A DNA stretch of 64,000 bases from Melastoma dodecandrum (GCA_029817715.1 JARUPY010000457.1:45876-109875); one strand, 5' to 3'. Counted from the first letter of the stretch, positions 16,666-26,749 are shown. The notes: a model not told the origin generated them from the sequence alone. Numbers and translations: made by a program.

Positions 16666-17856
16666 GTGACATCCGCCCTTCTGCCGAACTATGCCCGCGC
16701 CCCCCTGGCTTTCGCCCGAGGCGAAGGCGCATGGCTCGTCGCGGAGGACGGTCAGCGATATCTCGATTTCGGCGCCGGCATCGCCGTCCTCTCGCTCGGC
16801 CACGCCCATCCGCACCTCGTCGCCGCGCTGACCGAGCAGGCGGGGAAGGTCTGGCACGTGTCGAATCTCTACCAGATCCCGGAGGGCGAACGCCTGGGCC
16901 GGCGATTCGTGGAGGCGACGTTCGCGGAGGTGGCGTTCTTCTGCAATTCGGGCGCCGAGGCCAACGAAGCGGCTATCAAGATGGCCCGCAAGTATCACTC
17001 GGCCAACGGCGAGCCCGGGCGCTTCCGCATCGTGACCTTCGAGGGCGCCTTCCACGGGCGCACGCTCGCCACCATCGCGGCCGGTGGGCAGCAGAAGTAC
17101 ATCGACGGCTTCGGCCCCAAGGTCGACGGGTTCGACCAGGTGCCGACCGGCGATTTCGCGGCCCTGGAGGCGGTGATCGGCCCCGAGACCGCGGCCCTGC
17201 TGATCGAGCCGATCCAGGGCGAGGGCGGCGTGCGGGTCATCCCCCCGGCCGACCTGCGCCGCCTGCGCGAGCTTTGCGACCGGCACGGGCTGTTGCTGAT
17301 CCTGGACGAGGTGCAGACCGGCGTCGGCCGCACCGGCAAGCTCTTCGCCCATGAGTGGTCGGGCATCGCGCCGGACATCCTCAGCGCGGCCAAGGGCATC
17401 GGCGGGGGCTTCCCGCTCGGGGCCTGCCTCGCGACGAAGGAGGCGGCCCGGGGCATGGTCGCGGGCAGCCACGGCTCGACCTTCGGCGGCAACCCGCTGG
17501 CCATGGCGGTCGGCAACGCCGTCCTCGACGTGATCCAGTCGGACGGGTTCCTGGAGCACGTGGCGCAGACGGGCCTGCGGCTCAAGCAGAAGCTCGCGGC
17601 GCTGAAGGACCGGCACCCGCGCGTGATCGAGGAAGTGCGCGGGGAGGGGTTGATGATCGGCCTCAAGCTCGGCGTGCCCAACACCGAATTCGCCGCGGCG
17701 GCGCGGGAGGCCAACCTCCTCGTGATCCCGGCCGGCGACAACGTCGTGCGGCTGATTCCGCCGCTGATCGTCACCGAGTCGGACGTCGATGAGGCGGTCC
17801 GGCGGCTCGATGCCGCCGCGGCCGGGTTCGAGGCGCTGCGCGGGGCGGCCGAGTAG
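16666..17856 (+). CDS. argD: Acetylornithine aminotransferase
   Basis: PLP enzyme converting N-acetylglutamate semialdehyde to N-acetylornithine, and often also acting in lysine synthesis. The 396-residue product shows the fold-type I signs: [57 protein letters not shown], and the PLP-binding lysine in [17 protein letters not shown] 16666, preceded by GGAGACC, gives the standard length; the frame is open 20 codons upstream to another GTG at 16606. argF follows 24 bases later, and argE is at 22.1-23.3 kb. Confidence 0.93.
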   Translation: MTSALLPNYARAPLAFARGEGAWLVAEDGQRYLDFGAGIAVLSLGHAHPHLVAALTEQAGKVWHVSNLYQIPEGERLGRRFVEATFAEVAFFCNSGAEANEAAIKMARKYHSANGEPGRFRIVTFEGAFHGRTLATIAAGGQQKYIDGFGPKVDGFDQVPTGDFAALEAVIGPETAALLIEPIQGEGGVRVIPPADLRRLRELCDRHGLLLILDEVQTGVGRTGKLFAHEWSGIAPDILSAAKGIGGGFPLGACLATKEAARGMVAGSHGSTFGGNPLAMAVGNAVLDVIQSDGFLEHVAQTGLRLKQKLAALKDRHPRVIEEVRGEGLMIGLKLGVPNTEFAAAAREANLLVIPAGDNVVRLIPPLIVTESDVDEAVRRLDAAAAGFEALRGAAE

Positions 17857-17880
17857 GGCGCCGCCGGAAAGTCCATTGCG

Positions 17881-18867
17881 ATGACAACCCTCCCCCACGC
17901 TCGCCCCCTGAACGGACGGGCGAACGGCGCGGTCGCCACCCCGGCCCCCCGCCACTTCCTCGACCTCTCGGATTTCTCCGGGACCGAGATCCGCCGCATG
18001 CTGGATTCCAGCGCCGCCATGAAGGCCCTGCGCCGGAAGGGCGAGCGCGCGGCCGAGCGCCCCCTCGTCGGCAAGATGCTCGCGATGGTGTTCGACCGCC
18101 CCTCGACCCGCACCCGCGTCTCGTTCGACGTGGCGATGCGCGAGCTCGGCGGCGAGACGCTGATGCTCACCGGCTCCGAGATGCAGCTCGGCCGCGGCGA
18201 GACCATCGGCGACACCGCACAGGTGCTGTCCCGCTTCGTCGACGCGATCATGATCCGCATCCTCGATCACGGGCAGATGCTGGAACTCGCCGAGCACGCC
18301 ACGGTGCCGGTGATCAACGCGCTCACCAAGATCTCGCACCCGTGCCAGATCATGGCGGACGTGCTGACCTTCGAGGAGCATCGCGGGCCGATCCAGGGCC
18401 GGACCGTCGCGTGGTCGGGCGATGCCAACAACGTGCTGGCGAGCTGGGTCCATGCCGCCGCCCGGCTCGACTTCACCCTCAACGTCGCCTGCCCGCCCGA
18501 GCTTGCGCCCCCGCCCGCGCTGATCGCCTGGGCCAAGCAGGAGGGCGCAAAGCTCAACGTCACCACGGACGCGTTCGCGGCCGTGGACGGTGCAGACGCG
18601 GTGGTGACGGATTGCTGGGTCTCGATGGGCGACGACGACGAGAACCACCGCCACAACCTGCTCTCGCCCTACCGGGTCGATGCCAAGCTGATGGCGGCGG
18701 CCAAGCCCGACGCGATCTTCATGCATTGCCTGCCCGCGCACAGGGGCGAGGAAGTGACCGCCGAAGTGATGGACGGGCCGCAATCGGTGGTGTTCGACGA
18801 AGCCGAGAACCGTCGCCACGCCCAGAAGGGCATCCTCGCCTGGTGCCTCGAGGCGAGCGGGGCCTGA
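17881..18867 (+). CDS. argF: Ornithine carbamoyltransferase
   Basis: Makes citrulline from ornithine and carbamoyl phosphate. The 328-residue protein has the carbamoyl-phosphate loop STRTR in [15 protein letters not shown], the HPCQ motif in [12 protein letters not shown], the ornithine-side motif [11 protein letters not shown] and the catalytic [11 protein letters not shown]. An N-terminal extension of about 20 residues precedes the conserved HFLDLSDF. Coupled to argD by a 24-base gap. Confidence 0.96.
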   Translation: MTTLPHARPLNGRANGAVATPAPRHFLDLSDFSGTEIRRMLDSSAAMKALRRKGERAAERPLVGKMLAMVFDRPSTRTRVSFDVAMRELGGETLMLTGSEMQLGRGETIGDTAQVLSRFVDAIMIRILDHGQMLELAEHATVPVINALTKISHPCQIMADVLTFEEHRGPIQGRTVAWSGDANNVLASWVHAAARLDFTLNVACPPELAPPPALIAWAKQEGAKLNVTTDAFAAVDGADAVVTDCWVSMGDDDENHRHNLLSPYRVDAKLMAAAKPDAIFMHCLPAHRGEEVTAEVMDGPQSVVFDEAENRRHAQKGILAWCLEASGA

Positions 18868-18877
18868 CAACCGGGGT

Positions 18878-18980
18878 CTCGAAAGGGCCAAGCCCTTTCG
18901 CGGGTGCAGGGCGGCGGCCTGCATCGTCGGGGCTCCGCCCCGACACCCCGCCAAAGGGCTGCAAGCCCTTTGGAAACCCC
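18878..18980. repeat. AAAGGGC...GCCCTTT repeat family, copy 1
   Basis: About 103 bases between argF and hslO built of nested hairpins: GAAAGGGCCAAGCCCTTTCG at one end, a TCGGGGCTCCGCCCCGA hairpin in the middle, and CAAAGGGCTGCAAGCCCTTTGG at the other. The phrase GGGTGCAGGGC after the first hairpin is shared with copies at 25055-25157 (same orientation) and 47579-47685 (opposite orientation). All lie between genes. Could act as transcript ends; origin unknown. Confidence 0.8.
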
Positions 18981-19021
18981 GCCTCGGGTCACCATATGAC
19001 GGGGATATCCCCGGAGAGATC

Positions 19022-20008
19022 ATGACCGCAGGAACCGAGACCCCCGGCGTCGATGACGCCGTGCTGCCCTTCGCCGTCGAGGCGCTCGACGTGCGCGGAC
19101 GAGTGGTGCGCCTCGGCCCGTCCATCGACACGATCCTGCGCCGGCACGGCTACCCGGATTCCGTCGCGCGGCTCCTGGGTGAGGCGGCAGCCCTCACCGT
19201 GCTGCTCGGGGCGTCCCTGAAGTTCGAGGGGCGGTTTCAGCTCCAGACCAAGACCGACGGCCCCGTCGAGATGATCGTGGTCGATTTCGAGGCGCCCGAC
19301 CGGCTGCGGGCCACCGCCCGGTTCGACGCGGAGCGTGTGACGGCGCTCGGCGGCGGCCCGGTGCGCGATGCCGACCTGATCGGCAACGGCCATCTCGCCA
19401 TGACCATCGACCAGGGCAGTACCGCGAGCCGCTACCAGGGCGTAGTGCCGATGGAGGGCCAGAGCCTCGAAGAGGCGGCGCACCAGTATTTCCGCCAGTC
19501 CGAGCAGATCCCGACCGTGGTCCGCCTCGCCGTCGCCGAGGCCTTGGACGAGGACGCGGGGCATTGGCGGGCGGGCGGCCTGATCGTGCAGTTCCTGCCC
19601 CAGTCGATCGACCGGGCGCGCCTCGCCGACCTGCCGCCGGGCGATATCCCCGAGGGCCATGCCCATCTCGGCCCGGATGCGCCTGAGGACGATGCCTGGG
19701 TCGAGGCCCGCTCGCTCGCCGCCACCATCGAGGACCACGAACTGGTCGATCCCGGCGTGTCGAGCGAGCGCCTGCTCTACCGCCTGTTCCACGAGCGCGG
19801 CGTGCGCGTCTTCGACCGCCAGCCGGTGCGCGAGACCTGCCGCTGCTCCCGCGAGCGGGTGATGGGCATGATCCGCTCCTTCAGCCCGGAGGAGCGCCGG
19901 GACATGGTGGCCGATGACGGGCGCATCGTGATCACCTGCGAATTCTGCTCCCGCCGCTACGATCTCGATCCGGCCGAGGTCGAGACGGAGATCGGCCAGG
20001 GGCAGTAG
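19022..20008 (+). CDS. hslO: Hsp33 redox-regulated chaperone
   Basis: Holdase chaperone activated by oxidation and unfolding. The 328-residue product has the Hsp33 body (GEAAALTVLLGASLKFEGRF) and the C-terminal zinc-binding redox switch with four cysteines: CxC in ETCRCSRERV and CxxC in ITCEFCSRRYDL. Slightly longer than the typical 290 residues because of inserts around residues 200-230 (SIDRARLADLPPGDIPEGHA). Starts at ATG 19022 after a GGAGAGATC ribosome-binding site. Confidence 0.94.
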   Translation: MTAGTETPGVDDAVLPFAVEALDVRGRVVRLGPSIDTILRRHGYPDSVARLLGEAAALTVLLGASLKFEGRFQLQTKTDGPVEMIVVDFEAPDRLRATARFDAERVTALGGGPVRDADLIGNGHLAMTIDQGSTASRYQGVVPMEGQSLEEAAHQYFRQSEQIPTVVRLAVAEALDEDAGHWRAGGLIVQFLPQSIDRARLADLPPGDIPEGHAHLGPDAPEDDAWVEARSLAATIEDHELVDPGVSSERLLYRLFHERGVRVFDRQPVRETCRCSRERVMGMIRSFSPEERRDMVADDGRIVITCEFCSRRYDLDPAEVETEIGQGQ

Positions 20009-20127
20009 AGCCCGCGCCGCGGCGCATGCCGCCAAGACTACGTACACATCGGGCTCACGGCCAAGCTTATGGTCGCGTAACGCGCAAGTACTCATTAGTG
20101 TTGCGCGATTTTCTACACTCGGAGAGT

Positions 20128-20153
20128 TGAACCGTTTCCGTCCCCTCGGCGTT
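20128..20153 (+). promoter_or_regulatory. Candidate sigma-EcfG promoter for the repeat protein
   Basis: TGAAC at 20128-20132 (one mismatch to GGAAC), 17 bases, then CGTT at 20150-20153. Spacing is as expected for EcfG general-stress promoters. It ends 32 bases before the ATG at 20186, which has a GGAGG ribosome-binding site. The mismatch makes this a moderate candidate. Confidence 0.42.
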
Positions 20154-20185
20154 GCGCAGCGTAATTTTCGACCGGAGGAAACGCC

Positions 20186-21443
20186 ATGTCTCCATTGACC
20201 ACACGAGTGTCCGTCGGCTTGGCTGCGCTCCTGCTCAGCACGTCGGTCTATGCGCAGCAGGGAATGGGCGGCGAGCGCGGGGGCGCCGGCGGCGGCCAGG
20301 GCCGGCCCGAGGCCGGCATGAAGGCCGAGGGCGGCGCGAAGGCCGGCGGCGCTGAGATGAACGGTGCCCGGGCCGACCGCGACGCGGGCGGCAAGATGGG
20401 CCAGGATCGCGCCGGACGGGCCGATGCCAAGGCCGATACCGCGAAGGCCGATGCTGCCAAGACCGACGGCATGAAGGCCGACCGGGCCGGCGGCGCCGAC
20501 CGCGCGGCCACGAACGATCGCAACGGCACCCGCGACACCGAACGCAGCGCCCGCAACGGCGCCGAGCGCGGTGACCGGGCCGACCGTGACCGCCGTGACG
20601 GCGACCGCACCGCGACGCGGGGCGAGTTCCGCGGCGGGCGCGATCGCGTCGAGACCCGCACCAGCGCGCGTTTCGAGGGCGGCTTCCGCCGCGAGGGGCG
20701 CTTCGTGTTCATCGGCGGTCGCCGCGTCGTCTACGGCTCCCCCGAGTATCGCCGCCTGATCGTCACCGAGAACCGCGGTCCGCGTGAGCGTTACGTTGTG
20801 ATCCGCGGCCAGCGCGTCCTCTACGGCTCGCCGGAGTACCGCCGCCTCGTCAGCGTCCGCGAGACCGGGACCCGCACCCGCTACGTGACCATCCGGGGCC
20901 AGCGCGTGCTTTACGGCTCGCCCGAGTACCGTCGCCTCGTCAGCATCCGCAAGACCGGCCCCAGCGAGCGCTGGGTGGTGATCCGCGGCCAGCGCGTGCG
21001 CTACGGCTCGGACGAGTACCGTCGTCTCTCCGGTGGGGTGGTCGGCGCGAGCTTCGGCACCGAGACTCGCGCGGGCGTCCGCACGGACCGCGAGCGCGGC
21101 GGCTTCCGCAGCGACCAGAAACCGGCGTGGCGACGCGCAGGCCCGCGGTGACAATCGCGGCGAGAACCGCGGCGACATGAAGCGTGACGCCAAGAACGAC
21201 ATGAAGAACGACGGCGCCCGTAATGCCGGGATGCGCGGCGATGCGGACCGCAGCAACATGCGCAACGTCTCAGACCGCAACCAGGGCGGCGGCATGGAGC
21301 GCGGTGCCAATCGCGGTGGCGAGATGCAGCGTAGCGGCGGTCGCGGGGCCGAGAGCGGCGCCGGCGGCATGAACGCGGGCGGCGGCGCCAATGCCGGCGG
21401 CATGAAGGCCGGCGGCGGCGCGGGTGCCGGCGCGGGCCGGTAA
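20186..21443 (+). CDS. Secreted charged protein with 30-residue YGSPEYRRL repeats (frameshift near 21117)
   Basis: Unrecognised. A signal peptide (residues 1-24, ending SVYAQQ) leads into about 140 residues of glycine-, alanine-, lysine- and aspartate-rich low-complexity sequence. A tandem array follows: three full 30-residue units starting at bases 20726, 20816 and 20906 and part of a fourth, each built on VLYGSPEYRRL then a charged turn then VIRGQR. The frame breaks at 21117, where CAGAAACC should probably read CAGAACC. With that base removed, the protein continues with a disordered Asn/Asp/Gly/Arg/Met-rich tail to 418 residues. A strong terminator follows. The repeats suggest an extracytoplasmic beta-rich binding module; the flanks look disordered. 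Function unknown. Confidence 0.72.
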
Positions 21444-21455
21444 GCTCGATCGATC

Positions 21456-21489
21456 GAGGGGCCGGGCGAGAGCCCGGCCCCTCTTTGTT
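21456..21489 (+). terminator. Strong intrinsic terminator
   Basis: A perfect 12-base-pair stem, GAGGGGCCGGGC and GCCCGGCCCCTC, with a GAGA loop, followed by TTTGTT. It lies 12 bases after the stop of the repeat protein and also faces the 3' end of speG. Confidence 0.88.
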
Positions 21490-21518
21490 CGTGACTGCGA
21501 GCGCAGCGACGCGGAGTG

Positions 21519-22085
21519 CTATGCCTTGAGCACCGGCTCCGCCGGATCGCCGCCGCCGCGGGCGGAGAGGTAGTCGGGCTGGAACAGGCACATGCGCACG
21601 GCGTCCCGGTAGCGCCCGTTCACGAAAAACTCGTCCTTGAGCACACCCTCGGGGCGGAAGCCACACCGCTCGTAGATCCTCACGGCGCGCTGGTTTTCCC
21701 GGTCGACGTGCAAGTAGAGCTTGTGGATGTTGAGGACGCTGAAGGCATAATCCATCACGATCCGCGTCGCGCGCCACGCATAACCCCGCCCCTGGAAGGA
21801 GGGGTGGATCGCGATCTGGAACTCGCAGCGGCGGTGGAGATGGTTGATCTCCACCAGCTCGATCAGCCCGGCGGGCTCGCCGTCCGGCGCGGCGACGATG
21901 AAGCGGCGCTCGGTCTGGTTGTGGATGTTGCGCTCGTAGAGCTGCTGGAGTTCGGCGAAGGACTCATAGGCCTCCTCGAACCAGTAGCGCATGACGCTGG
22001 CGTTGTTATCCAGCTGATGAACGAAGCGCAGATCCTCGCGTTCCAGCGGGCGCAGCTTCACATGTTCGTTGGTGCGCAGCGTCAT
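21519..22085 (-). CDS. speG: Spermidine N-acetyltransferase SpeG
   Basis: GNAT enzyme that acetylates spermidine or spermine and so detoxifies excess polyamine. The 188-residue product is very close to enterobacterial SpeG across its length: [54 protein letters not shown], the acetyl-CoA loop [15 protein letters not shown] and FEFF-like [19 protein letters not shown]. The C-terminus is about ten residues longer than usual. ATG 22085 overlaps the stop of argE (ATGA), implying coupling of arginine synthesis and polyamine acetylation. Confidence 0.93.
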   Translation of the reverse strand: MTLRTNEHVKLRPLEREDLRFVHQLDNNASVMRYWFEEAYESFAELQQLYERNIHNQTERRFIVAAPDGEPAGLIELVEINHLHRRCEFQIAIHPSFQGRGYAWRATRIVMDYAFSVLNIHKLYLHVDRENQRAVRIYERCGFRPEGVLKDEFFVNGRYRDAVRMCLFQPDYLSARGGGDPAEPVLKA

Positions 22086-23251
22086 GCCGCGCACTCCACG
22101 ATCAGCCGGCGCAGGAAGGCCTCGCCTCCGGCGAGGGCTTCGAGGGTGATGAACTCGTCCGGCTGGTGCGCCTGGGCGATGTCGCCGGGGCCGCAGACCA
22201 CCGTGGGGATGCCAGCCCCCTGGAAACGGCCGGCTTCCGTCGCGTAGGGCATCGCCACGGTGTGGTTGCGCCCGGCGAGCCGCAGGGCAAGGCGCTCGGC
22301 CTCGGAGCCGGGATCGGGAGCGAGGCCGGGGATGGCCACCTCTTCCAGCGTGTCGATCCGCCCATAGTCGCCGTAGCGGTTGAGCCGCCGCGCGGTCACC
22401 TCGGCGGCGGCCGCCGCGAACAGGCGGGGCACCTCGGCGGGATCGAGATCGGGCAGGCCGCGATACTCCCAGTGGAACCGGCATTCGCGGGCGAGGATGT
22501 TACGGGCGGTGCCACCGTGGATTGTGCCCACATGGAGGGTGGTGGCCGAGGGCTCGAACCGGCCCGAGGCGTCGCCCCGCTCGATCATCCGGTCGGCGAT
22601 ACGGTTCAGTTCGGCGACGAGGTCGCAGGCCGCCGAGACCGCGTTGGCCCCGAGTTCCGGCCGAGAGGAATGCGCCTCCCGCCCGTGGACGGTGGTGAGG
22701 CAGGTGACGATGCTCTTGTGCGCATCCGCCACGTCGAGGCCGGTGGGTTCGCCCACGAGGCAGGCGGCGGGGCGCGGCAGGTCCTCGCCGAACCAAGCGA
22801 TGACGTCCCGGGAGCCGAGGCAGGTGGTCTCCTCGTCATAGGACAGCAGCAGGTGGATCGGCCGGGTGAGCCCGGCCGCCAGCATGTCGGGAACGAGGGC
22901 CAGCGCCAGCGCACAGAAGCCCTTCATGTCGACGGCGCCGCGCCCGTAGGCCCGCCCGTCCGCCACTCGCAGGGTGAAGGGGTCGGAGGTCCAGTCCTGA
23001 CCGGCGACCGGCACCACGTCGGTATGGCCCGAGAGGACGACGCCGCCGTCGCGGGCGGGGCCGAGCGTGGCGAAGAGCGCCGCCTTGTCGCCGGCCGCAT
23101 TCGGGAAGCGGCGATACGGGACACCCCACCCGTCGAGGTAGGTGCCGACCCAATCGATCAGCGCGAGGTTGGGCTTGTCGCTCTCCGTGTCGAACGAGAC
23201 GAGGTGTGAGAGCATTTCGAGCGGGGTCATCCGCTCGCTGGTCGTGGGCAT
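22082..23251 (-). CDS. argE: Acetylornithine deacetylase ArgE
   Basis: M20-family zinc enzyme that removes the acetyl group from N-acetylornithine. The 389-residue product carries the metal motifs [45 protein letters not shown] and, near the end, [15 protein letters not shown], which is the ArgE-type C-terminal histidine motif. Start ATG 23251 gives the usual length. It is the third arg gene of the window but on the opposite strand from argD-argF. Confidence 0.93.
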   Translation of the reverse strand: MPTTSERMTPLEMLSHLVSFDTESDKPNLALIDWVGTYLDGWGVPYRRFPNAAGDKAALFATLGPARDGGVVLSGHTDVVPVAGQDWTSDPFTLRVADGRAYGRGAVDMKGFCALALALVPDMLAAGLTRPIHLLLSYDEETTCLGSRDVIAWFGEDLPRPAACLVGEPTGLDVADAHKSIVTCLTTVHGREAHSSRPELGANAVSAACDLVAELNRIADRMIERGDASGRFEPSATTLHVGTIHGGTARNILARECRFHWEYRGLPDLDPAEVPRLFAAAAAEVTARRLNRYGDYGRIDTLEEVAIPGLAPDPGSEAERLALRLAGRNHTVAMPYATEAGRFQGAGIPTVVCGPGDIAQAHQPDEFITLEALAGGEAFLRRLIVECAA

Positions 23252-23305
23252 GATCCCTCCGGGGAACCCCCGGCTTGCAAGTCACCCGAACGGGACCGGC
23301 CGGTC

Positions 23306-23698
23306 TCAGTGCAGGCTGCGGCGGACGTGCGGGCTATCGAGGGAGAAGGCGGGGATCTCGGCCTCGAAGCTCTCGCCGGCCACCGTCGCCATCGTGTAGC
23401 TGCCGGCCATCAGCCCGTCGGGAGTCGTGAGCGGGCACCCACTCGTGTAGCAGAAGGACTCGCCGGGCTCCAGAACCGGCTGTTTGCCGACGACGCCCGC
23501 GCCACGCACCTCTTGCAGGGCGCCGCGCCCGTCGATGATGCGCCAGTGGCGCGAGCGCAGCTGCACCTGCTCCTCGCCGTTGTTCACGATCTCGACCGTG
23601 TAGGCGAAGAAATAGCGACTCTCGTTGGGGGAAGACTCTTCCTCCACGAAGCGCGGCTGTACAGTCACGCTTATTCCGCGCGTCTCGGCCCTGTACAT
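23306..23698 (-). CDS. apaG: ApaG domain protein
   Basis: 130-residue protein of the ApaG family, a fibronectin-like beta-sandwich first linked to cobalt/magnesium tolerance; biochemical role still unclear. Conserved blocks are [45 protein letters not shown] and [13 protein letters not shown]. Complete and of normal length. It is upstream of argE on the same strand, with a gap of 54 bases. Confidence 0.93.
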   Translation of the reverse strand: MYRAETRGISVTVQPRFVEEESSPNESRYFFAYTVEIVNNGEEQVQLRSRHWRIIDGRGALQEVRGAGVVGKQPVLEPGESFCYTSGCPLTTPDGLMAGSYTMATVAGESFEAEIPAFSLDSPHVRRSLH

Positions 23699-23952
23699 CG
23701 CCCTTAACGGCCCCCGGAGAGCATGCGATTCGACCGGACCGGCTTTCGCCGCACCGCGGTGTAGGTGGTAGTTGGCGGGGGAATCGCCGTCAATTGCGGC
23801 GGATTACGTCGCGCGTTCCTGTCGTGTTGCAAAGCCGCCCGGTCCCGGGATCGTTAAAGCGGCCTTAAGCGCACCTATCGGACAAGGGATGGCGCGGTCG
23901 AAGGGGTCCTGTCGGGGGTCACCCGGTGGGGCCACACGACGGGAGCGGGGCG

Positions 23953-25051
23953 ATGGGAGCGGGCGTGACCTCGAGGATCGACGGCATCCTGCCGGCCCAG
24001 GCGATCGACGCCCTGACCCGCGCGGGCGGCATCCGTCCGGCCACGCCCTACGCCGCGGACCAGATCCAGCCCGCGAGCCTCGACCTGCGGTTGGGGCAGC
24101 GCGCCTACCGGGTGCGCACCAGCTTCCTGCCGGGGGGCTCGCGCACGGTCGAGGCCTGCGTCGAGCGCCTGTCGCTCCACGCCATCGATCTGCGGCCGGG
24201 CGCCGTGCTGGAGACCGGCTGCGTCTACATCGCGGAACTGCAGGAGAGCCTTGGCGCTTCCCGCAGACCTCGCCGCCTCGGCCAACCCGAAGAGTTCCAC
24301 CGGCCGCATCGACGTCTTCACCCGCGTCATCACCGACCGCGCCCGACGCTTCGACACGATCGAGGCCGGCTACGCGGGCCCGCTCTACGCCGAGGTCTCG
24401 CCCCGCACCTTCCCGGTGCGGGTGCGGGCGGGCTCGCGCCTGTCGCAGATCCGCTTCCGCCGGGGCCAGCCCCGCCTCGGGGAGGCCGACCTCGCCGCGC
24501 TGCATGCCCGCACGCCGCTCGTGAACGTCGCGACGCCGTCCTTCCAGGGAGGCGTGGCGGTCTCCGTGGATCTGTCCGGCTTCGACGGGCTGATCGGCTA
24601 CCGCGCCAAGCGCCACACCGGACTCGTGGATGTCGATGCGCCGGGTGCCCACGGGATCGACGCCTTCTGGGAGCGCCTGCCCTCGGACGGCAGCGCCAGC
24701 CTGATCCTCGATCCCGGCGAGTTCTACCTCCTGGCCTCGAAGGAAGCGGTCCGCGTGCCGCCCGACCACGCCGCCGAGATGGTGCCGTTCGATCCGCTGG
24801 TCGGCGAGTTCCGGGTCCACTACGCGGGCTTCTTCGATCCGGGCTTCGGCTATGCCGGGGCGGGGGGCGCGGGCGCCCGGGCCGTGCTGGAGGTGCGCTC
24901 GCGCGACGTGCCGTTCCTGCTGGAGGACGGCCAGATCGTCGGTCGCCTCGTCTACGAGCGCATGTCCGAGCCGCCCCGCACCCTCTACGGCGCCGGCGCC
25001 GGCTCGAACTATCAGGCGCAGGGGCTCAAGCTCTCGAAGCACTTCGTGTAA
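23953..25051 (+). CDS. dcd: 2'-deoxycytidine 5'-triphosphate deaminase (frameshift near 24253)
   Basis: Deaminates dCTP toward dUTP for thymidylate synthesis. The N-terminal part (GILPAQAIDAL, QIQPASLDLRLGQRAYRVRTSF) and the C-terminal part (STGRIDVFTRVITD, then GFFDPGFGYA and a tail GSNYQAQGLKLSKHF) are in different frames. They join when one G is removed from TTGGCG at about 24252-24254, giving 365 residues. This is the long alphaproteobacterial form, in which two dUTPase-fold halves are fused. The last block matches the Dcd nucleotide-binding loop. ATG 23953 was chosen; ATG-like starts upstream lie in non-conserved sequence. The break looks like a sequence error because both halves are well conserved. 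Confidence 0.88.
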
Positions 25052-25054
25052 CGG

Positions 25055-25157
25055 GTTTCCAAAGGGCGAGCCCTTTGGCGGGTGCAGGGCAGCGCCCTGC
25101 GATGACTCAGGACCTTGCCCCTGGACCCCACCAAAGGACTCGATCCTTTGGGATCCC
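25055..25157. repeat. AAAGGGC...GCCCTTT repeat family, copy 2
   Basis: Same architecture and orientation as the copy at 18878: CCAAAGGGCGAGCCCTTTGG, then GCGGGTGCAGGGCAGCGCCC, then a final CAAAGGACTCGATCCTTTGG hairpin. It fills the space between the convergent dcd and HD-GYP genes, so it may serve as a two-way transcript end. Confidence 0.8.
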
Positions 25158-25160
25158 GAT

Positions 25161-25910
25161 CTACAGCTCCGACACGGCCCGTTCGAACGCGGCGACCAGG
25201 GCCGGATCGAGCTTGCGCCCCATGCCGCGCAGGTGGGCGAGGGCCTCGGAGGTCGGCAGGGGCTCGCGGTAGGGGCGGCGCTCCACCAGCGCCGCGTAAA
25301 TGTCGCAGACCGTGATCAGGCGGACGATGTCGGGGATCGCCGCGCCGGATAGCTTGTCCGGGTATCCCGTCCCGTCGAGCAATTCGTGATGGTGGCGCAC
25401 GACGGAGAGGAGCGCGTCCTCGAACCCGCCGGTCTCGACGAGCAGGGCATGGCCCAGCGTGGTGTGGGTGCGCATCACGGCGCGCTCGGCCGGATCGAGG
25501 GGACCGGCCTTGTTCAGGATTTCAAGGGGAATGCGCGCCTTGCCGACATCGTGGACGAGGGCGGCGCGCACGAGATGCTCGCGGTCGCGCAGGCCGAAGC
25601 CGAGGTCGATGGCGAAGGTCGCCGCGACGCCCGCCACCAGGAGGCAATGCTGGTAGGTGGCGTCGTCGTAGGCGCGCACCGTGTCGAGCCACGCTCCGAG
25701 CCCCGCCTCGCTCACCGCCCCGAGGATCGGGTCGAGCCCGTCATCGACGAGTTGCGGATCGACGGTGCCCGTCAGCCGGGCGGCGTCGAGCAGGCCCGCG
25801 AGCACGCTTCCGGCCCGGTCGGCGGCCTCGCCGATCACCGTGCCCCGCGCCCGTGGCGGGGCGTCGCGGGAGGAACGGACGGAGGACGGAACGAGCGGGG
25901 CCGCGCGCAT
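25161..25910 (-). CDS. HD-GYP domain protein (cyclic-di-GMP phosphodiesterase-like)
   Basis: Cytoplasmic protein of about 249 residues. The C-terminal two thirds form an HD-GYP domain: LVHDVGKARIPLEILNKAG holds the HD pair and downstream lysine, and VVRHHHELLDGTGYPDKL holds the HHE-x-x-DG-x-GYP signature. DIYAALVERRPYR, near the end, is the conserved D-x-y-x-A-L block. Such domains hydrolyse cyclic di-GMP to GMP. The N-terminal 100 residues are not recognised and no receiver or sensor domain is apparent. Start uncertain: ATG 25910 is used, ATG 26000 is possible. It follows pgl on the same strand and could be the last gene of that operon. Confidence 0.82.
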   Translation of the reverse strand: MRAAPLVPSSVRSSRDAPPRARGTVIGEAADRAGSVLAGLLDAARLTGTVDPQLVDDGLDPILGAVSEAGLGAWLDTVRAYDDATYQHCLLVAGVAATFAIDLGFGLRDREHLVRAALVHDVGKARIPLEILNKAGPLDPAERAVMRTHTTLGHALLVETGGFEDALLSVVRHHHELLDGTGYPDKLSGAAIPDIVRLITVCDIYAALVERRPYREPLPTSEALAHLRGMGRKLDPALVAAFERAVSEL

Positions 25911-26022
25911 CACACTCTTTAAGAAATGGCCGGCGGACGACGCCCGCGCGGGACACGGCCTGGCCTGCGACGCGGAGATCGCGCACCTTAGCCGAGACAT
26001 CCTTGCCAGAGGGTAACGGCCG

Positions 26023-26749
26023 CTACCCCGCCGCCGCCTCGTCCAGCAGCCACGCCACCTGCGGCCCGCTCACCCGCCCGGCGGGCAGGTCCTCGCCGGC
26101 GGCCAGCCGGGCGAGCGGGGCACGCTTGCCCTCGCCGGTGACGAGGAACAGGACGTGCCGGGCGCTCGCCAACGCCGGAAAGGTCAGGGCTGATCCGCGG
26201 CACGAAGGGTTCGAGGCCCGCTTCGGGCACGGGGGCCACGAGGGCCCGGGTCTCCTCGACAGCGGGCTTGCCGGGGAAGAGCGAGGCGGTGTGCCCATCC
26301 TCCCCGAGCCCGAGCAGCACGAGGTCGAAGAGCGGCCGGGCGGGATCGAGGGCTTCGGCGCCGTAGAAGTCGAGGAGGGTGCGCTCGTAGGCGCGTGCCC
26401 CCGCCTCGATCCCCTCATCCGAGGGAATGAAGTGGAGGTGGCTCGGCGGGATCGCGCTGCCGTGGCCGAAAGCCTCGCGGACCATGCGGACGTTGCTGCG
26501 CGGATCGTCCCACGGCACGGCCCTGTCGTCGCCGAAGAACCAATGGATCCGGTTCCACGGCACCCGCGCGGCGTAGTCGGGGCCGGCGAGGAGGGCGTAG
26601 AGGCGCTTGGGCGTCGAGCCGCCGGAGAGGCAGACGGCCACCGGCCCCTCCGCCGCCTCGTGGCAGGCGACGATCAGGCGCTCGGCGGCCTCCCGCGCCA
26701 CCGCGTCGGCATCGGCCAGGACGTGCGTTCCGGCGGGAAGGATCGCCAT
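26023..26749 (-). CDS. pgl: 6-phosphogluconolactonase (frameshift near 26191)
   Basis: Hydrolyses 6-phosphogluconolactone to 6-phosphogluconate in the oxidative pentose phosphate pathway. Motifs: VCLSGGSTPKRLYALL (sugar-phosphate binding), RIHWFFGDDRAVP and GLGEDGHTASLFPG. The C-terminal part, TFPALASARHVLFLVTGEGK, is in another frame; removing one base from the CCC in the - strand text AGCCCTGACC near 26191 restores a 241-residue protein of normal size. The gene is 7 bases after gnd in the direction of transcription. zwf, which would supply its substrate, is not in the window. Confidence 0.9.

Noticed and set aside
20726..21030. Regular 90-base repeats resembling a CRISPR-like or satellite array
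   Set aside because: The repeats keep the reading frame, differ mostly at third positions and encode a conserved 30-residue unit, so they are protein repeats and there are no spacers of the CRISPR type.
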